From: Chara braunii
Taxonomy: Eukaryota; Streptophyta; Charophyceae; Charales; Characeae
Length of the DNA stretch: 43,569 nt
Direction of reading: 5' to 3'
Assembly: GCA_003427395.1 (NCBI GenBank)
Contig: BFEA01000407.1
Location: 219,949-263,517, forward strand
Under the pieces are notes generated by a model. The model was not told the DNA's origin. It was given only the letters and a program-made list of their open reading frames with translations, and did no database searches. How positions within the stretch are numbered: position 1 is the first letter of the stretch; each line of letters begins with the position of its first letter. Below are positions 20,461 through 29,576 of the stretch, in pieces. A program made the position numbers and the translations under genes.

Positions 20461-21530
20461 ACCTTTGGGGAGAGTACCCGTCAGACCATTGCCCAGTTAT
20501 TGCCACAGGACCCGACTTTTGGCCCGATCGTTAGGAATCTGCAGACTGATCCTGCCTCTGAACCAGGATATATTTTGGTCTCAGATCTGCTGTACACTTG
20601 CAGCAGAGGAGAGGAGCGTTTGTGCATCCCTCAGGACCGCCAGCTGAGAACACTCATGATGTCTGAGTGTCATGATGCTCATGGCCACTTTGGGTCCTTA
20701 AAGTCGTTAGCAGCCCTGTTGCAGCGGTTCTTTTGGCCTGAGATTAGGAAAGACCTGCTGCACTATGTTGAAACCTGTGAGTTGTGTCAAAGGAACGAGG
20801 TCGTTCGTCGGCCTCCCCTTGGCCTGTTACAGCCACTTCCCATCCCTGAGGCACCTGCACAGTCAGTATCCATTGTTTTTACTGACCTGGGGAGGACTAC
20901 TCCTCGTGGGATACGTCAGGTCATGGTGTGTGTTGACAGGTGCTCTAAGTGTGTAGAGTTTATTTCTCTGCCAGAGGAAGCCAGAGTCCCGTCCGTGCAG
21001 GCGGCCTTTGCTGACAGGTGGGTTACTCACCATGGACCACCCACCTCTTTAGTCAATGATAGAGATCCACGATTCTGCGGCAATGAATAGCAATCCTACT
21101 GTAAGGACTACCTTCATTCCAGGCTGAATATGACATCTGGACATCATCCTTAAGCCAATAGGCAGGCTGAAGTGATGAACCAGATTCTTTTCCAGCTACT
21201 GCGTCCTGTGATCAGCCCTGATCAGCAGGATTGGGATATAAATCTTGGACGGGCACAGCTAGTGTACAACACGTGTTGTACACTCCTCCACAGGGTTCAC
21301 CCCTTACCGATTGCACTGGGGACGTGAGCCACGGCAGCCTCTCGATGACATCATTGATAAGGCTACTCCCAGACTGACTCCTGGGACTGCAGAGTTCACC
21401 AGACAGTACCAGAGGGATATCGAACGAGCCAGAGTTAACCTGCTCAAAGCCCAAAAGGCTATGATCCAACAGGCTAACAAGCATCGTCGACCATCCCCCA
21501 TTCGCGCTGGTGACTGGGTCTAGGTATTCA
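20461..21530 (+). pseudogene. int: Integrase, element 2
   Basis: Integrase with an HHCC zinc domain (CHDAHGHFGSLKS then CELC), a catalytic core with FTDLGRTT, LVNDRDPRFCGN and ANRQAEVMNQ supplying the D, D and E residues, and the downstream LHWGREPRQPLDD and RAGDWV segments. Stops are TAG 21088-21090 (a Trp is expected), TAA 21151-21153 (HHP then expected Gln) and TAG 21521-21523 (GDWV then expected Trp). A frameshift lies near 21268, where the protein passes from LVYNT to VHSSTGFTPYRLHWG. The enzyme is dead. Confidence 0.9.
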
Positions 21531-21928
21531 GTTCTGAGCTATCGCAGGAGGAGGATATTTTGCCTAAGCTGTTGCCGCGTTACATGGGTCCATGGCAGGT
21601 TTTAGATACAGTGGGGGCTGACCCTTTTGGGCCATCCTATCATGTAGATGTCCCACTGCATCTACAAACCTACCCTGTCTTTCATGCATCCAAGTTGTTG
21701 CCTTTCACGCCGGTTGATGCATTTCCAGACAGACCTCCACAATTTGGTCCCCCGATCCTTGGGAAGGGATATGAGGTGGAAGAAATTGTGGATGAGTATG
21801 GTACAGACCCGGATAAGGAGTACCTTGTGAAGTTCCTTTACCAGCCCCATACAGAGGATAGCTGGTTTACTCACAAGGAACTTCTGAAAACAGCAAAGTC
21901 GGTTATCCTCAAATATGAGGCTGCGTAG
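21531..21928 (+). pseudogene. Integrase C-terminus with chromodomain, element 2
   Basis: After a GPY/F-like part (LPRYMGPWQVLDTVG, then YHVDVPLHLQTYPVFHASKLL) the protein ends in a chromodomain: YEVEEIVDEYG, then EYLVKFLYQPHTEDSWFTHKE, then LLKTAKSVILKYEAA, closing at TAG 21926-21928. The aromatic residues and the E-x-W context are the conserved methyl-lysine-reader features. It places the element among chromoviruses, in which this domain guides integration to heterochromatin. The frame from 21560 is open. Confidence 0.9.
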
Positions 21929-21988
21929 AAGGGAGAGCCCCTTCGACGCTCTGCACGCCTACGCCTGTAGCTCGAAGGTCCTCGCTCC

Positions 21989-22001
21989 GAGGGAGGGTAG
22001 G
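21989..22001 (+). other. Polypurine tract, element 2
   Basis: gagggagggtagg lies immediately before the right LTR (tgcaatgac at 22004). Such a tract resists RNase H and primes plus-strand DNA synthesis. Confidence 0.8.
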
Positions 22002-22003
22002 TC

Positions 22004-23198
22004 TGCAATGACTTGCTGGTTCCAGGCTGCCTGTAGCCTATCTTTGACGAGGCTATACTTTAGGTAGGGACAAATTCATAATTTTGTTTGGCTGAGGGCT
22101 AACCGGGAGACCTGCCTATACGGAAAAGTCATGAGGGACATATCTGTAAATATAGAAATATGGGCCCAGTACTAACTCGATTTTCCTACAGCTACCCTAA
22201 CTGCGAATAGCGGACCCGGGCTACCCCTAGGACAGACAAGCCCTATGGGCCTACGTTGATAGACGGTCCTATAGCCTATAGTCGGGTAGGGAGAGGCCCT
22301 AGAGCCCGAAACAGAAGCGGTACCAGTCGGTCAGTCAGTCCGTTCTAGGTCGGTCTAGGCTAGTAGTAAAGTATAGATAGGATGGGGACATCGGTCCTGG
22401 GCTTTTGGCAGTTGACACTTCCTGGTGGAAGTTGCTGCGCACACGGTATCAGGTCGTGGTTGCTGATTCCCGTGGTGGAGACAGCAGACATAGCCAGACA
22501 TTCGGAGCGTTGACCAGATTAGGGGCAACGTTGTCTGCTCTGACTTTCTGGGAGCCACAACGGTCTGGGCTATCAGAGGTCTGATGCGTTGGAGTGGTGC
22601 ACTGCTGACCCTCCTCAGGACTAGGGTCCCAGTGGCGATGCAGCCATAGCTGCATCTTCTCAGAGATATCATCGTCTAGACTTCATCTTCATCAGGGACT
22701 GTTGGCACTTAGCTTCTTCTTCATCATCTAGGTGGCGATTGGCTCTGGGAGCCTGTTTCACTTTGGCGCAGGCCACTGAGTTGGATGTCAGGGTGGCGCT
22801 GGGTGTTACCTGGGGTTTCGGTGCTATTTTTAGTTGTTCAGGGTGTTGGGGTTGAGGCGCTACCCCTCTGAGGGTGGCGCAACAGGACTCTGGGGTTATT
22901 CAGAGGAAACGATGCTCTGAGTTTAATAAACCGTTCAATACTGTGTTTGAGTTGTCATCTCTTAATTGTTTCTGGCTATGATCATTCGGTTCTCTTCTAT
23001 GAATGATTGTTGGGACCAGTGAGGAGAGAATTCACTGTTTATGTTTTCTTTCACTTCGCTCCTCTGAGTCTTCCGCTGCGTTTCTTTCTGTTTGGTGGTG
23101 TGATACTCCACTACCTCTCCCCCTTCTTATGTGCATGTATGGGCGTGTACGGGAGTTCCTGTGAGTGAGTGTTGATAAAATTTCAACAGATAATCATG

Positions 23199-23202
<4 letters not shown>
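22004..23202 (+). repeat. Right LTR of element 2
   Basis: 1199 bases, direct repeat of 14239-15438, starting tgcaatgac and ending catgttca. It differs from the left LTR by scattered substitutions and short indels, for example loss of bases near 22594. It runs straight into the (AC)n repeat that also precedes the left LTR. Confidence 0.95.

Positions 23203-23263
<61 letters not shown>
23203..23263. repeat. (AC)n microsatellite, right part
   Basis: A pure CA run of about 60 bases directly abuts the right LTR of element 2. It is longer than the part left of the element, consistent with later slippage. Confidence 0.95.
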
Positions 23264-23268
<5 letters not shown>

Positions 23269-23599
23269 TGCCGAAATGCCAGATGCCAATGTGGATACGC
23301 CAACCCGACGACAGACTAGGTCAGTCGCAACAGATTTGGCTGAAGTGGCTGCAAGGGAGGAAGGCCAACATCTTACCAATATGGCAGCAGTACCTGAAAG
23401 TATACTGCTTCCAACGCCGCCATCCGCCACCACCACCACCACCGCCATCGTCATCTCCACCACCGCCCCCTCCTCCTCCACCACCGCCCCCAGCACCTCC
23501 AGCACCAACACCACTGTTGTCGCCACTACCACCATCGAACTTAACAGACTCAATCGTGCAAAACATAGCGGGACACCCATCTATGTGTTTGATGATTGA
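23264..23599 (+). CDS. Pro/Thr-rich ORF, unknown
   Basis: In the frame that closes at 23599 the protein reads MPDANVDTPTRRQTRSVA, then a Thr/Ser-rich low-complexity stretch encoded by a CCA/CAC trinucleotide repeat (about 23420-23535), and ends LNRLNRAKHSGTPIYVFDD. A second frame through the same DNA gives polyproline and also stays open to 23681, so frame choice is uncertain. The non-repetitive ends look protein-like, but no family is recognised. Element 2 inserted just upstream and may have separated the ORF from its original 5' part. Confidence 0.3.
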
Positions 23600-23662
23600 T
23601 TTTCAAGAGTTTCTATGGAATCAACTATCACCATCGTCAACTAAAAAAAAAAGATTTGAAAT

Positions 23663-23873
23663 ATGTATTTACTTATTGTAGTCTTACCTCTACTCAGTAG
23701 TTTAGTAGCAGGCGTGTTTGGTCGCTTTCTTGGTTCACGAGGGGCTGTCTTGGTAACAACCACTTGTGTTTCAATTTCTTCAGGTCTGTGTTTCATAGCT
23801 TCTTATGAGGTTGCATTGGGAGCCTGTGCTTGTTATATCAGACTCAGACCATGGATTTGTCAGAAATGTTGCA
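23663..23873 (+). pseudogene. nad5: Mitochondrial nad5 fragment (NUMT)
   Basis: Starting at ATG 23663, about 65 residues closely match the start of plant-type NADH dehydrogenase subunit 5: [20 protein letters not shown], then [17 protein letters not shown], then [18 protein letters not shown]. This is a hydrophobic subunit of respiratory complex I normally encoded in mitochondrial DNA. A one-base shift after PWI restores SEM, another expected piece, and then the similarity ends near 23873. It is only the first tenth of the gene, flanked by unrelated nuclear repeats, so a mitochondrial insertion is the best reading. A functional nuclear copy is very unlikely. Confidence 0.85.
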
Positions 23874-24937
23874 TTCCCAAATCATTTTCGTGTTTTTTTG
23901 GACTTTAGTCGAGAGTTTTGTCTTCAGATTCCACCAACCAGCTTCCAGAAATATTTTGACTACAGTAGCTATCAAAGATTTGAAAAACGAATGATCGTGT
24001 CACCGCCACAACCATCATTGTGAACACTCCCCCCACTGACATCTTCTATTACATCAACCCCTTCGCCATCTGCCTCTAATTTTTCCTCTTCCCCTTCTCC
24101 GTCTTCCTCTTTGGCCACCTTTCTTCATCATCGACCTCGCGTCATCATCACCGTCATCTCGTTCATGGTCGGATGAGCCGCGACAACGACCCCGTTTGCG
24201 GACGCATACTTTGCTAGATCAACCATTACAGATGCCTCTTTCGCGGGGATGTTCTTTGTCTCCATTGCCGCCTCCAAGACAGTGGCCTCGTTTTCCTTTA
24301 GCAACATGATCACCACGCTTCCTGCAAGGATTAGAAATTTGCTCCGCCGACATGCTCACAACCGTGCTCACAACCGTTCGAAACGACATCGTCGCCTTCG
24401 ATGCATTTTAGCCAGGAATAGTAAGTGTCAGTCCGATGCCCGCAGTGTGGTGATGATTTCTTCAATGTTGCAGTCATGTGTGTGCACCAGACACGAGGTG
24501 CAGCTACTTATGCAGCGTTTGCACGACTAGCAAACGCTCAGAGCACGAAGTGCGGCTAATCAGTTCTCGCTTCCCGCATTTGGTCCACCCAGTTCTCACC
24601 CCCCTGACTCGCCCCTCTCTCATCCACATAGCCTTGCTTGCTCCAGTGCCCTAAGTGACAATGACCCGTCTTCTCATTACCTGATGGAGTCCCCGATTGA
24701 AGATCATCTCTCTGTGTAGAGCTTACTAGAGCCAATTGATAAAGACCGCAATGAGTCTCCTCTACCTGTGCAATCTGCAGAATTCAGCGCATATCCCCTT
24801 GCCGTGAACAAATCTCTCACACAACCTGCGTAATCGGACAATGTCATAGCGCTACAGTGAGGTCGTTGTGCGTACTATGTCATTAATGTATGTCTCCTTG
24901 CTTACAATTGAAACTCTTATACTGTTTCTGATTTCGC
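23874..24937 (+). other. Region with weak coding traces
   Basis: No convincing gene is seen. CT-rich DNA lies at 24025-24130. Short frames occur, such as HNRSKRHRRLRCILARN at about 24360-24420, but none is long or conserved. The base composition and possible splice-like sites could mean decayed exons related to the gene-like pieces further right. Confidence 0.3.
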
Positions 24938-24939
24938 AG

Positions 24940-25042
24940 ACGTTGTCCGCTGGACAGAAGAAGAGCACCGTGCCATCTGCCCAGAGGACGACAATGTTGC
25001 ACCTGGTGTGAAAATAAAAGTATTGTTTATGACATTTATGGG
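24940..25042 (+). other. Possible exon of an unknown gene
   Basis: tttctgatttcgcag looks like an acceptor and is followed by an open stretch reading DVVRWTEEEHRAICPEDDN and VAPGVKIKVLFMTFMG, and then gtaggt, which fits a donor. Nothing is recognised. It may belong with the ORF at 25080. Supported only by splice-like borders and a sensible translation. Confidence 0.3.
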
Positions 25043-25079
25043 TAGGTGACTACAATTCGGGTCTACTCCATAAAACCAC

Positions 25080-25499
25080 ATGTCAGGCATGAATTCTAAT
25101 ATTCGGGCATATATCTTACATCGTCTAGGTCATTTCATCGCTCTTACCTTTGCGAATAATTCATGGACCCTATTGGACAATGGCGGTGGGGTGCATACAG
25201 CGGGAAATATTATTTTTTTTCTATCACCAAATGGTGAAGGATCACTCGGTCTGGATTGTCCATCAAACAGTGAAGGGACCATTCCAGAGGATGGTGATTG
25301 TGCCCTCCCTTTGTCTCATCGCATAGGTACAGTTCGGTTGGCATGTACACGACATAGCCTCTGCTCCAAACACTTTGAAGATATGGTCGCTACTAGCCTC
25401 TCCCACAAAAATTGTGATCCCCTGTCTTGTGCTCATCCCCCGCACCCCCTGATTACCTGCAAAGCATGTCATTGTGACTTGATCTGCATACTTAAATAA
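25080..25499 (+). CDS. Unknown ORF; weak resemblance to a cysteine-protease His site
   Basis: A 139-codon frame starting at ATG 25080. The stretch LGHFIALTFANNSWTLLDNGG has a His, then Trp 11 residues later and Asp 15 residues later. This spacing is like the His/Asn(Asp) half of the active site in Josephin-type deubiquitinases. The rest is not recognised, and the end is Cys/His-rich (CDPLSCAHPPHP, CKACHCD). The start may really be an exon border. The resemblance is an inference from one short motif. Confidence 0.3.
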   Translation: MSGMNSNIRAYILHRLGHFIALTFANNSWTLLDNGGGVHTAGNIIFFLSPNGEGSLGLDCPSNSEGTIPEDGDCALPLSHRIGTVRLACTRHSLCSKHFEDMVATSLSHKNCDPLSCAHPPHPLITCKACHCDLICILK

Positions 25500-25570
25500 A
25501 TGTGCACGTCCGCCTTCCATGCTGTTGACATGTCAGCAACATGCCATAAGTCGAAGTTGTCATAGAAAGT

Positions 25571-25897
25571 ATGTGTCTTTACTGTGAGGGCTATCCCCGG
25601 TGCCATCATCCTTCACATCCTCTCCTAGCATGTCCCACACACGGTGTTGGTCATACACCTATGGCAACCGTAGACGGATCTCCCTCTTCCTTGCCAGACG
25701 AATGCCAGGCACAACAACCTCAGGAGGAAAACAGACTTGTATATGAACCATCTGTAGAGAAATATACTTTTAGTTTATCACCACTAGGACGAGCTATTGT
25801 GGACCGATACCTGCAGCAGTTGAACACCCTTGCTTTGGACCAATCCTCTAAGTCGTCACGTGCCCATAGAGAAGGAATAAATATTGAGGAAACTTAA
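25571..25897 (+). CDS. Unknown repeat-gene family, copy 2
   Basis: A 108-codon frame starting MCLYCEGYPRCHHPSHPLLA and ending RYLQQLNTLALDQSS then REGINIEET, TAA at 25895-25897. The last 35 residues and the following 50 bases are shared with 12963-13100. Differences between copies leave most residues unchanged. After the stop, a second frame from 25911 (MSFCDDPLKIQLPCGSES) also matches copy 1. No family is recognised. It lies directly beside the LTR-ORF relative, on the opposite strand. Confidence 0.45.
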   Translation: MCLYCEGYPRCHHPSHPLLACPTHGVGHTPMATVDGSPSSLPDECQAQQPQEENRLVYEPSVEKYTFSLSPLGRAIVDRYLQQLNTLALDQSSKSSRAHREGINIEET

Positions 25898-25976
25898 GGA
25901 AGATGCTCCATGTCGTTTTGTGATGACCCGCTGAAGATTCAACTACCATGTGGTTCGGAATCCGACATGGATGGTT

Positions 25977-26414
25977 TCAGCCTGGTCGCTCTTTCCCCGT
26001 GTTCATCCTCGCCATGTGTCCAGTAGTGAAACCTTTCCCATGATAACGCTCAGTGCGGCGATAATCGTTGCATATAGTGTTGGGCCAGTGGGGCGCTAGC
26101 TGCGCTACAGTAACTGGCGTCCACGGGATAACAATCAGTTTGTTAAAAGACAATAATAAAGAGTACAGGGGAAAGTGGGTATCGATAATGACAAAACCAG
26201 CACCCACGAACCCCGAACACCCCGTCTCGGGTGGAAAATAGTAGTGTCCTCCGATCTTGGCGACGACTTCCTGTACGTGCCACTCGCATACACGTGTCCT
26301 TTCCTCGTTATACGGGAATGGCCACGATGGGGATGCGGGGAGTCGGCACCCACTCAGGCTGGAACAATCGGTCCACATGGCACAAACAAACTCTGAGTAC
26401 GTGAGTCTACCCAA
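25977..26414 (-). CDS. Relative of the element 1 LTR ORF
   Basis: A minus-strand frame of 145 codons. It matches the protein at 12137-12481 in ordered blocks: NEERTRVCEWH, HYYF, GFVIIDTHFP, LLL, VIPW, LAPHWPNTIC, YRR. It has insertions before GFVII and after PW. Many identical residues use different codons, so the similarity is at protein level. It is probably a remnant of a diverged LTR of the same element type, or of the gene that the LTR captured. The function is unknown. No other part of an element 1-type LTR was recognised around it. Confidence 0.5.
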   Translation of the reverse strand: MGRLTYSEFVCAMWTDCSSLSGCRLPASPSWPFPYNEERTRVCEWHVQEVVAKIGGHYYFPPETGCSGFVGAGFVIIDTHFPLYSLLLSFNKLIVIPWTPVTVAQLAPHWPNTICNDYRRTERYHGKGFTTGHMARMNTGKERPG

Positions 26415-26973
26415 TCAGTTATTCAATCACAAAAGTAAACAGTCGCAATGCTATGTGCTTTATTGCCTTTCATCCATCCGGCAAACTGATCAAAAAGAAA
26501 AGTGTGATTTCGGTCCAATCACAATGACGATCATCATTCATTAAGGGAGCAACAAGGCTTAGCACGCATTCCCATAATCTCAGTGGGATTTTAGCGTAGT
26601 TACTAGTTAGCCCGATCGATGCACATATGTAACACATCTCACATACACGAATCCTCGGCTGTTCGAGAGACACATCAACAACTGAAAGAAAAAAAGCGAT
26701 AAGATCTCTTGGGGCTTACTGGTCCCTTTGAATTCAACGATTCTCGTTCGTGTGAGATCTGATTGAATTCAACAGGGGCGAGCGAGATCAAGGAAATCTC
26801 GAGGTATTTTGGCATTCATCAGATAGATAAGAGCAACATGCTCAATCTTTGTACCTGGGACGCTGGACCCGTTTTCCAGCAGGTGATGCTCCCCATCAAT
26901 AGATGGAGCCTCCCAGCGGGTGTTAGTGGTGTCTGCTCTTATCAGCAGCACTAACACTGGCGAGGGAATTTCC

Positions 26974-27008
<35 letters not shown>

Positions 27009-27292
27009 AAGCGAACGAGACAGAGAGAGAGACGGAAGCATAGCTTGTCCGAAGAAGACTGCGAAGAGAGGAAGAGAACTCTGGTCATACAGACAATCTT
27101 GAAGGGGGAGCACCCGGCTATTCGCAGTGGATTGAGTTTCTGAGAACCAAAGGAACAAGAATCCGAAAATCAAGGCGCACCGGCCTTCTGCTCTCTGATA
27201 ATGGCCCCTGGCCATGCAACCACTCGTACACACACACTCTTCTCACTCCGGTACTGCAGCAAATGGCTGGTGGTGCACAGCTCGTTTTTCTC
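26415..27292. other. No recognisable gene; A29 tract
   Basis: No coding signal. An A run of about 29 lies at 26976-27004, followed by gagcaagcgaacgag-type purine DNA. It may be the tail of a retrocopy, but nothing upstream is identifiable as a source. Confidence 0.5.
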
Positions 27293-27368
27293 TGGTAGTT
27301 TTGAAAAAAATGAAGGGGGAAACCAAGATCAAAACTGGTGGTTTTGAAAAAATAAAGGGCGAAACTAC
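27293..27368 (+). repeat. Tandem pair, about 44-base period
   Basis: ctggtagttttgaaaaaaat and ctggtggttttgaaaaaata start two related units at 27293 and 27337. Both run into a gaagggg/aagggcgaaac segment. A short tandem duplication with several differences. Confidence 0.6.
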
Positions 27369-27378
27369 TCGAAAATGA

Positions 27379-27515
27379 GTAATAATTGCACTGTGGGCCA
27401 AGAAACAGTTTCGAATTGCGGTTCGGGCAATGTATGCAACCCAGCTTTTTGGCCAGGTGTATGGTGCCCGAACTGCAATTGCAAACTGTATCTTGCCCTG
27501 TAGTGCAATTATAAC
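27379..27515. repeat. Foldback, 51-base arms, 35-base loop
   Basis: Left arm 27379-27429 and right arm 27465-27515 are inverted copies with 42 of 51 matches. The inner part (tcgggca / tgcccga) and outer part (ataattgcact) pair best. The RNA would form a 137-nucleotide hairpin. It may be a small MITE or a small-RNA precursor. Nothing shows expression. Confidence 0.8.
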
Positions 27516-28140
27516 TCTTTTTTGTGACTCTACTTAAGTTACCCCAAAATAAACAGATGCTGCCCTCCTCCATGCATTTGTGCTCTGATGGACACTGCGG
27601 ATGCAGCCACAACTGGAGCAAAATGGCTGGAGGTGCCAGCCAAAAGAAGGCGCTTGCCATCTCGTTTTTTTTTTTGGCGCAAAGGCTCGGCAAGGGAAGG
27701 GTCAGAATTTTTCAAAACCACCAAAATTAAGGCCCTCACCGCACCACAGTCGAAAGGCGAAAGAATTCGACGGCTGTCAGAACAAATTCGACAGCGTCCA
27801 TTCGACAGTTTGCCCCCTTTTAGCCACACAGCACTGTAGAGTGCACGCAGTTGTGAATGCAAGATGGAAACAGACGAACGCGCCAGAGGTTAGGACAAGC
27901 ATTAGTCCATCCCGACCTTACTCCCCCTCACCGAATTTCGAAGAGAAGTCGACGGCGCAGCCGAGGAGTGTCGAAAGTATGGGAGTAGCAGGCTGGGGAT
28001 TCAACAACTTTCGACAGGAGCTGTCGAGAAGCATGCTCTGACTACTGGAGAATTTTTTTCCCGTCTCCGACTTCGACAGCCTGTGTGGCGAAGAGAAACT
28101 GTAGAAAATTGCATTTTCGACAGTGGTGCGGCGAGGCCCG
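27516..28140. other. Noncoding DNA with repeated ttcgacag
   Basis: No gene is seen. The octamer ttcgacag or its complement occurs about six times between 27780 and 28120. A segment starting gatgctgccctcctccatg at 27556 recurs at 28352, and the motif around caaaatggctgga (27618) recurs at 28226. These look like pieces of one mobile repeat. Confidence 0.5.
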
Positions 28141-28345
28141 AAACCACCAGTACTTGGCCCAACTATCGGCCGCGGGCGATTCCCGTTAACGCGTCGGTAG
28201 TTGCAGGCTTCGGGGCCTCGAACCACAATGGCTGGAAGCACCAGCCAAAATCAAAACGAAACGGTGCCCCGGCGGCTCAGCAAAACTTGGCGCGCAGGGG
28301 GTATCCGGGCTCGGCATAGATAGCTGGGCCAAGTACTGGTGGTTT
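28141..28345. mobile_element. MITE-like element, 27-base terminal inverted repeats
   Basis: aaaccaccagtacttggccc at 28141 and its complement ending at 28345 form inverted ends matching 26 of 27 bases. The 205-base interior holds no ORF. Size and structure fit a nonautonomous DNA transposon. No target duplication was found, since the right flank is A-rich. Confidence 0.75.
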
Positions 28346-28863
28346 AAAAAAAGATGCTGCCCTCCTCCATGGATTTGTGCTCTGATAGACAACGTGCACG
28401 GTTTCCAGCTCATCCAGCTCCCCATCAATAGACTCAGCCAAAAAAAAAAAAAAAAGACTCAGCCCATCACAGCGACTGGCCACTCAGATGATGCTCGGTC
28501 CCTCTGCTACCGGCTGTCCCCTGGCCGGTGCCCCCCAGTGGGAGATCCCTGAAGGCTATCAGGCCACCCTAAGGCTATCAGGCCAACCTGGGCTGAAAAG
28601 GCCACTGTTGTCAGATTAGACACAAGATTGAATTTACCTGGGCTGGTTAGTCCGATGATAATACCTCAAGGCCATCGCCCTTTTAAAAAAAAAAAGATGG
28701 GGGATACACAGTCGTGGAGGATGCTCCCATCACCTCCAATAGCTTCCCCCCCCACCCCGCCCGGCCCCCCCCCCCTCCTTTTTTGCCGGGGCAACAAAAG
28801 AAAGGTTATTTCTCTCCATCCAGTTCCCACCTATATAGGAAGGCGTCTATCTTCAACTCACCA
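28346..28863. other. Noncoding, A-runs and C-run
   Basis: Nothing recognisable apart from A runs at about 28440 and 28684, a C-rich run near 28770, and a repeated aaggctatcaggcca at 28552-28585. Confidence 0.5.
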
Positions 28864-28987
28864 ATTAGGTGACCAATACGCCCCACTGCGCCAGGTCAGT
28901 TGTGGAGTCCATTCCATGCGTCGATAATTGGTGACCAACACGCCCCACTGCGCCAGGTCAGTTGTGGAGTCCATTCCATGCGTCGAT
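28864..28987 (+). repeat. Tandem duplication, 62-base period
   Basis: gtgaccaa at 28869 and 28931 start two nearly identical units that contain cgccccactgcgccaggtca and tccattccatgcgtcgat. Confidence 0.9.
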
Positions 28988-29009
28988 ACGGGCAGTTGAT
29001 CCGGTTGTT

Positions 29010-29121
29010 GGGCCCTGGTTACACTACTCGCCATCCGCCAAGATTTCGAATGCATCTGGACAAAAGAATGTCCACATGCCATCAAAATGTTGGCGGATGG
29101 CGAGTAGTGCGACGAGGCCCT
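29010..29121. repeat. Foldback, about 51-base arms
   Basis: Left arm 29010-29060 and right arm 29071-29121 pair with a 10-base loop. The central actactcgccatccgcca matches perfectly. A related half-arm (cactcgccatccgcc) lies at 30167. Probably a palindromic small transposon. Confidence 0.8.
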
Positions 29122-29469
29122 TACCGTCGGATTTCCCTCACTCACCCTGACTTCTTGGCGACCTCCCGCTACCCCCACCACACCACTGAGGCTTAAAATT
29201 CGCCGGTGGCTCTGCCTGCTCCCACGTATCGATTTTTTTTATTTTTTTTTTAGCATTTTTAAAGGATTTGATTCCCAGATCTGTTTGGGGGTTCGTGGGC
29301 GCCAGAGTCAGAGGACGATTACCGCGTACCGAGTCTCCAAGAATGAAAGAAAACGACAAGACGTATCTCGCACAGAGTCATCCTCTTCATCCTTGAAATG
29401 ACCGGCCCCCAGGCAATTCTTTTTGTTTGTTTTTTTTGTTTTTTCTTCTCAAAACTCAACCCCCCCCCC

Positions 29470-29500
29470 NNNNNNNNNNNNNNNNNNNNNNNNNNNNNNN
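29470..29500. other. Assembly gap (31 N)
   Basis: A run of N between a C9 run and a T14 run. Scaffold gap of unknown true size. Confidence 0.99.
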
Positions 29501-29538
29501 TTTTTTTTTTTTTTCCTGGGCTACGAAGACCACAAAAC

Positions 29539-29576
29539 CTGTCTCTTATACACATCTAGATGTGTATAAGAGACAG
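29539..29576. other. Nextera mosaic-end junction (sequencing artefact)
   Basis: CTGTCTCTTATACACATCT is followed directly by its reverse complement, a perfect 38-base palindrome. This is the duplicated Tn5 mosaic end produced when Nextera mate-pair fragments are circularised. It is library adapter, not genome. DNA on its two sides may not be adjacent in the organism. Confidence 0.97.

Noticed and set aside
16776-21928. Reassigned genetic code (TAG/TAA read as Gln)
   Set aside because: TAG or TAA also closes frames at natural ends (21926, 35684, 10119), some stops replace Trp, frameshifts are present too, and element 1 has TGA stops at Arg-like sites. Decay explains it better.
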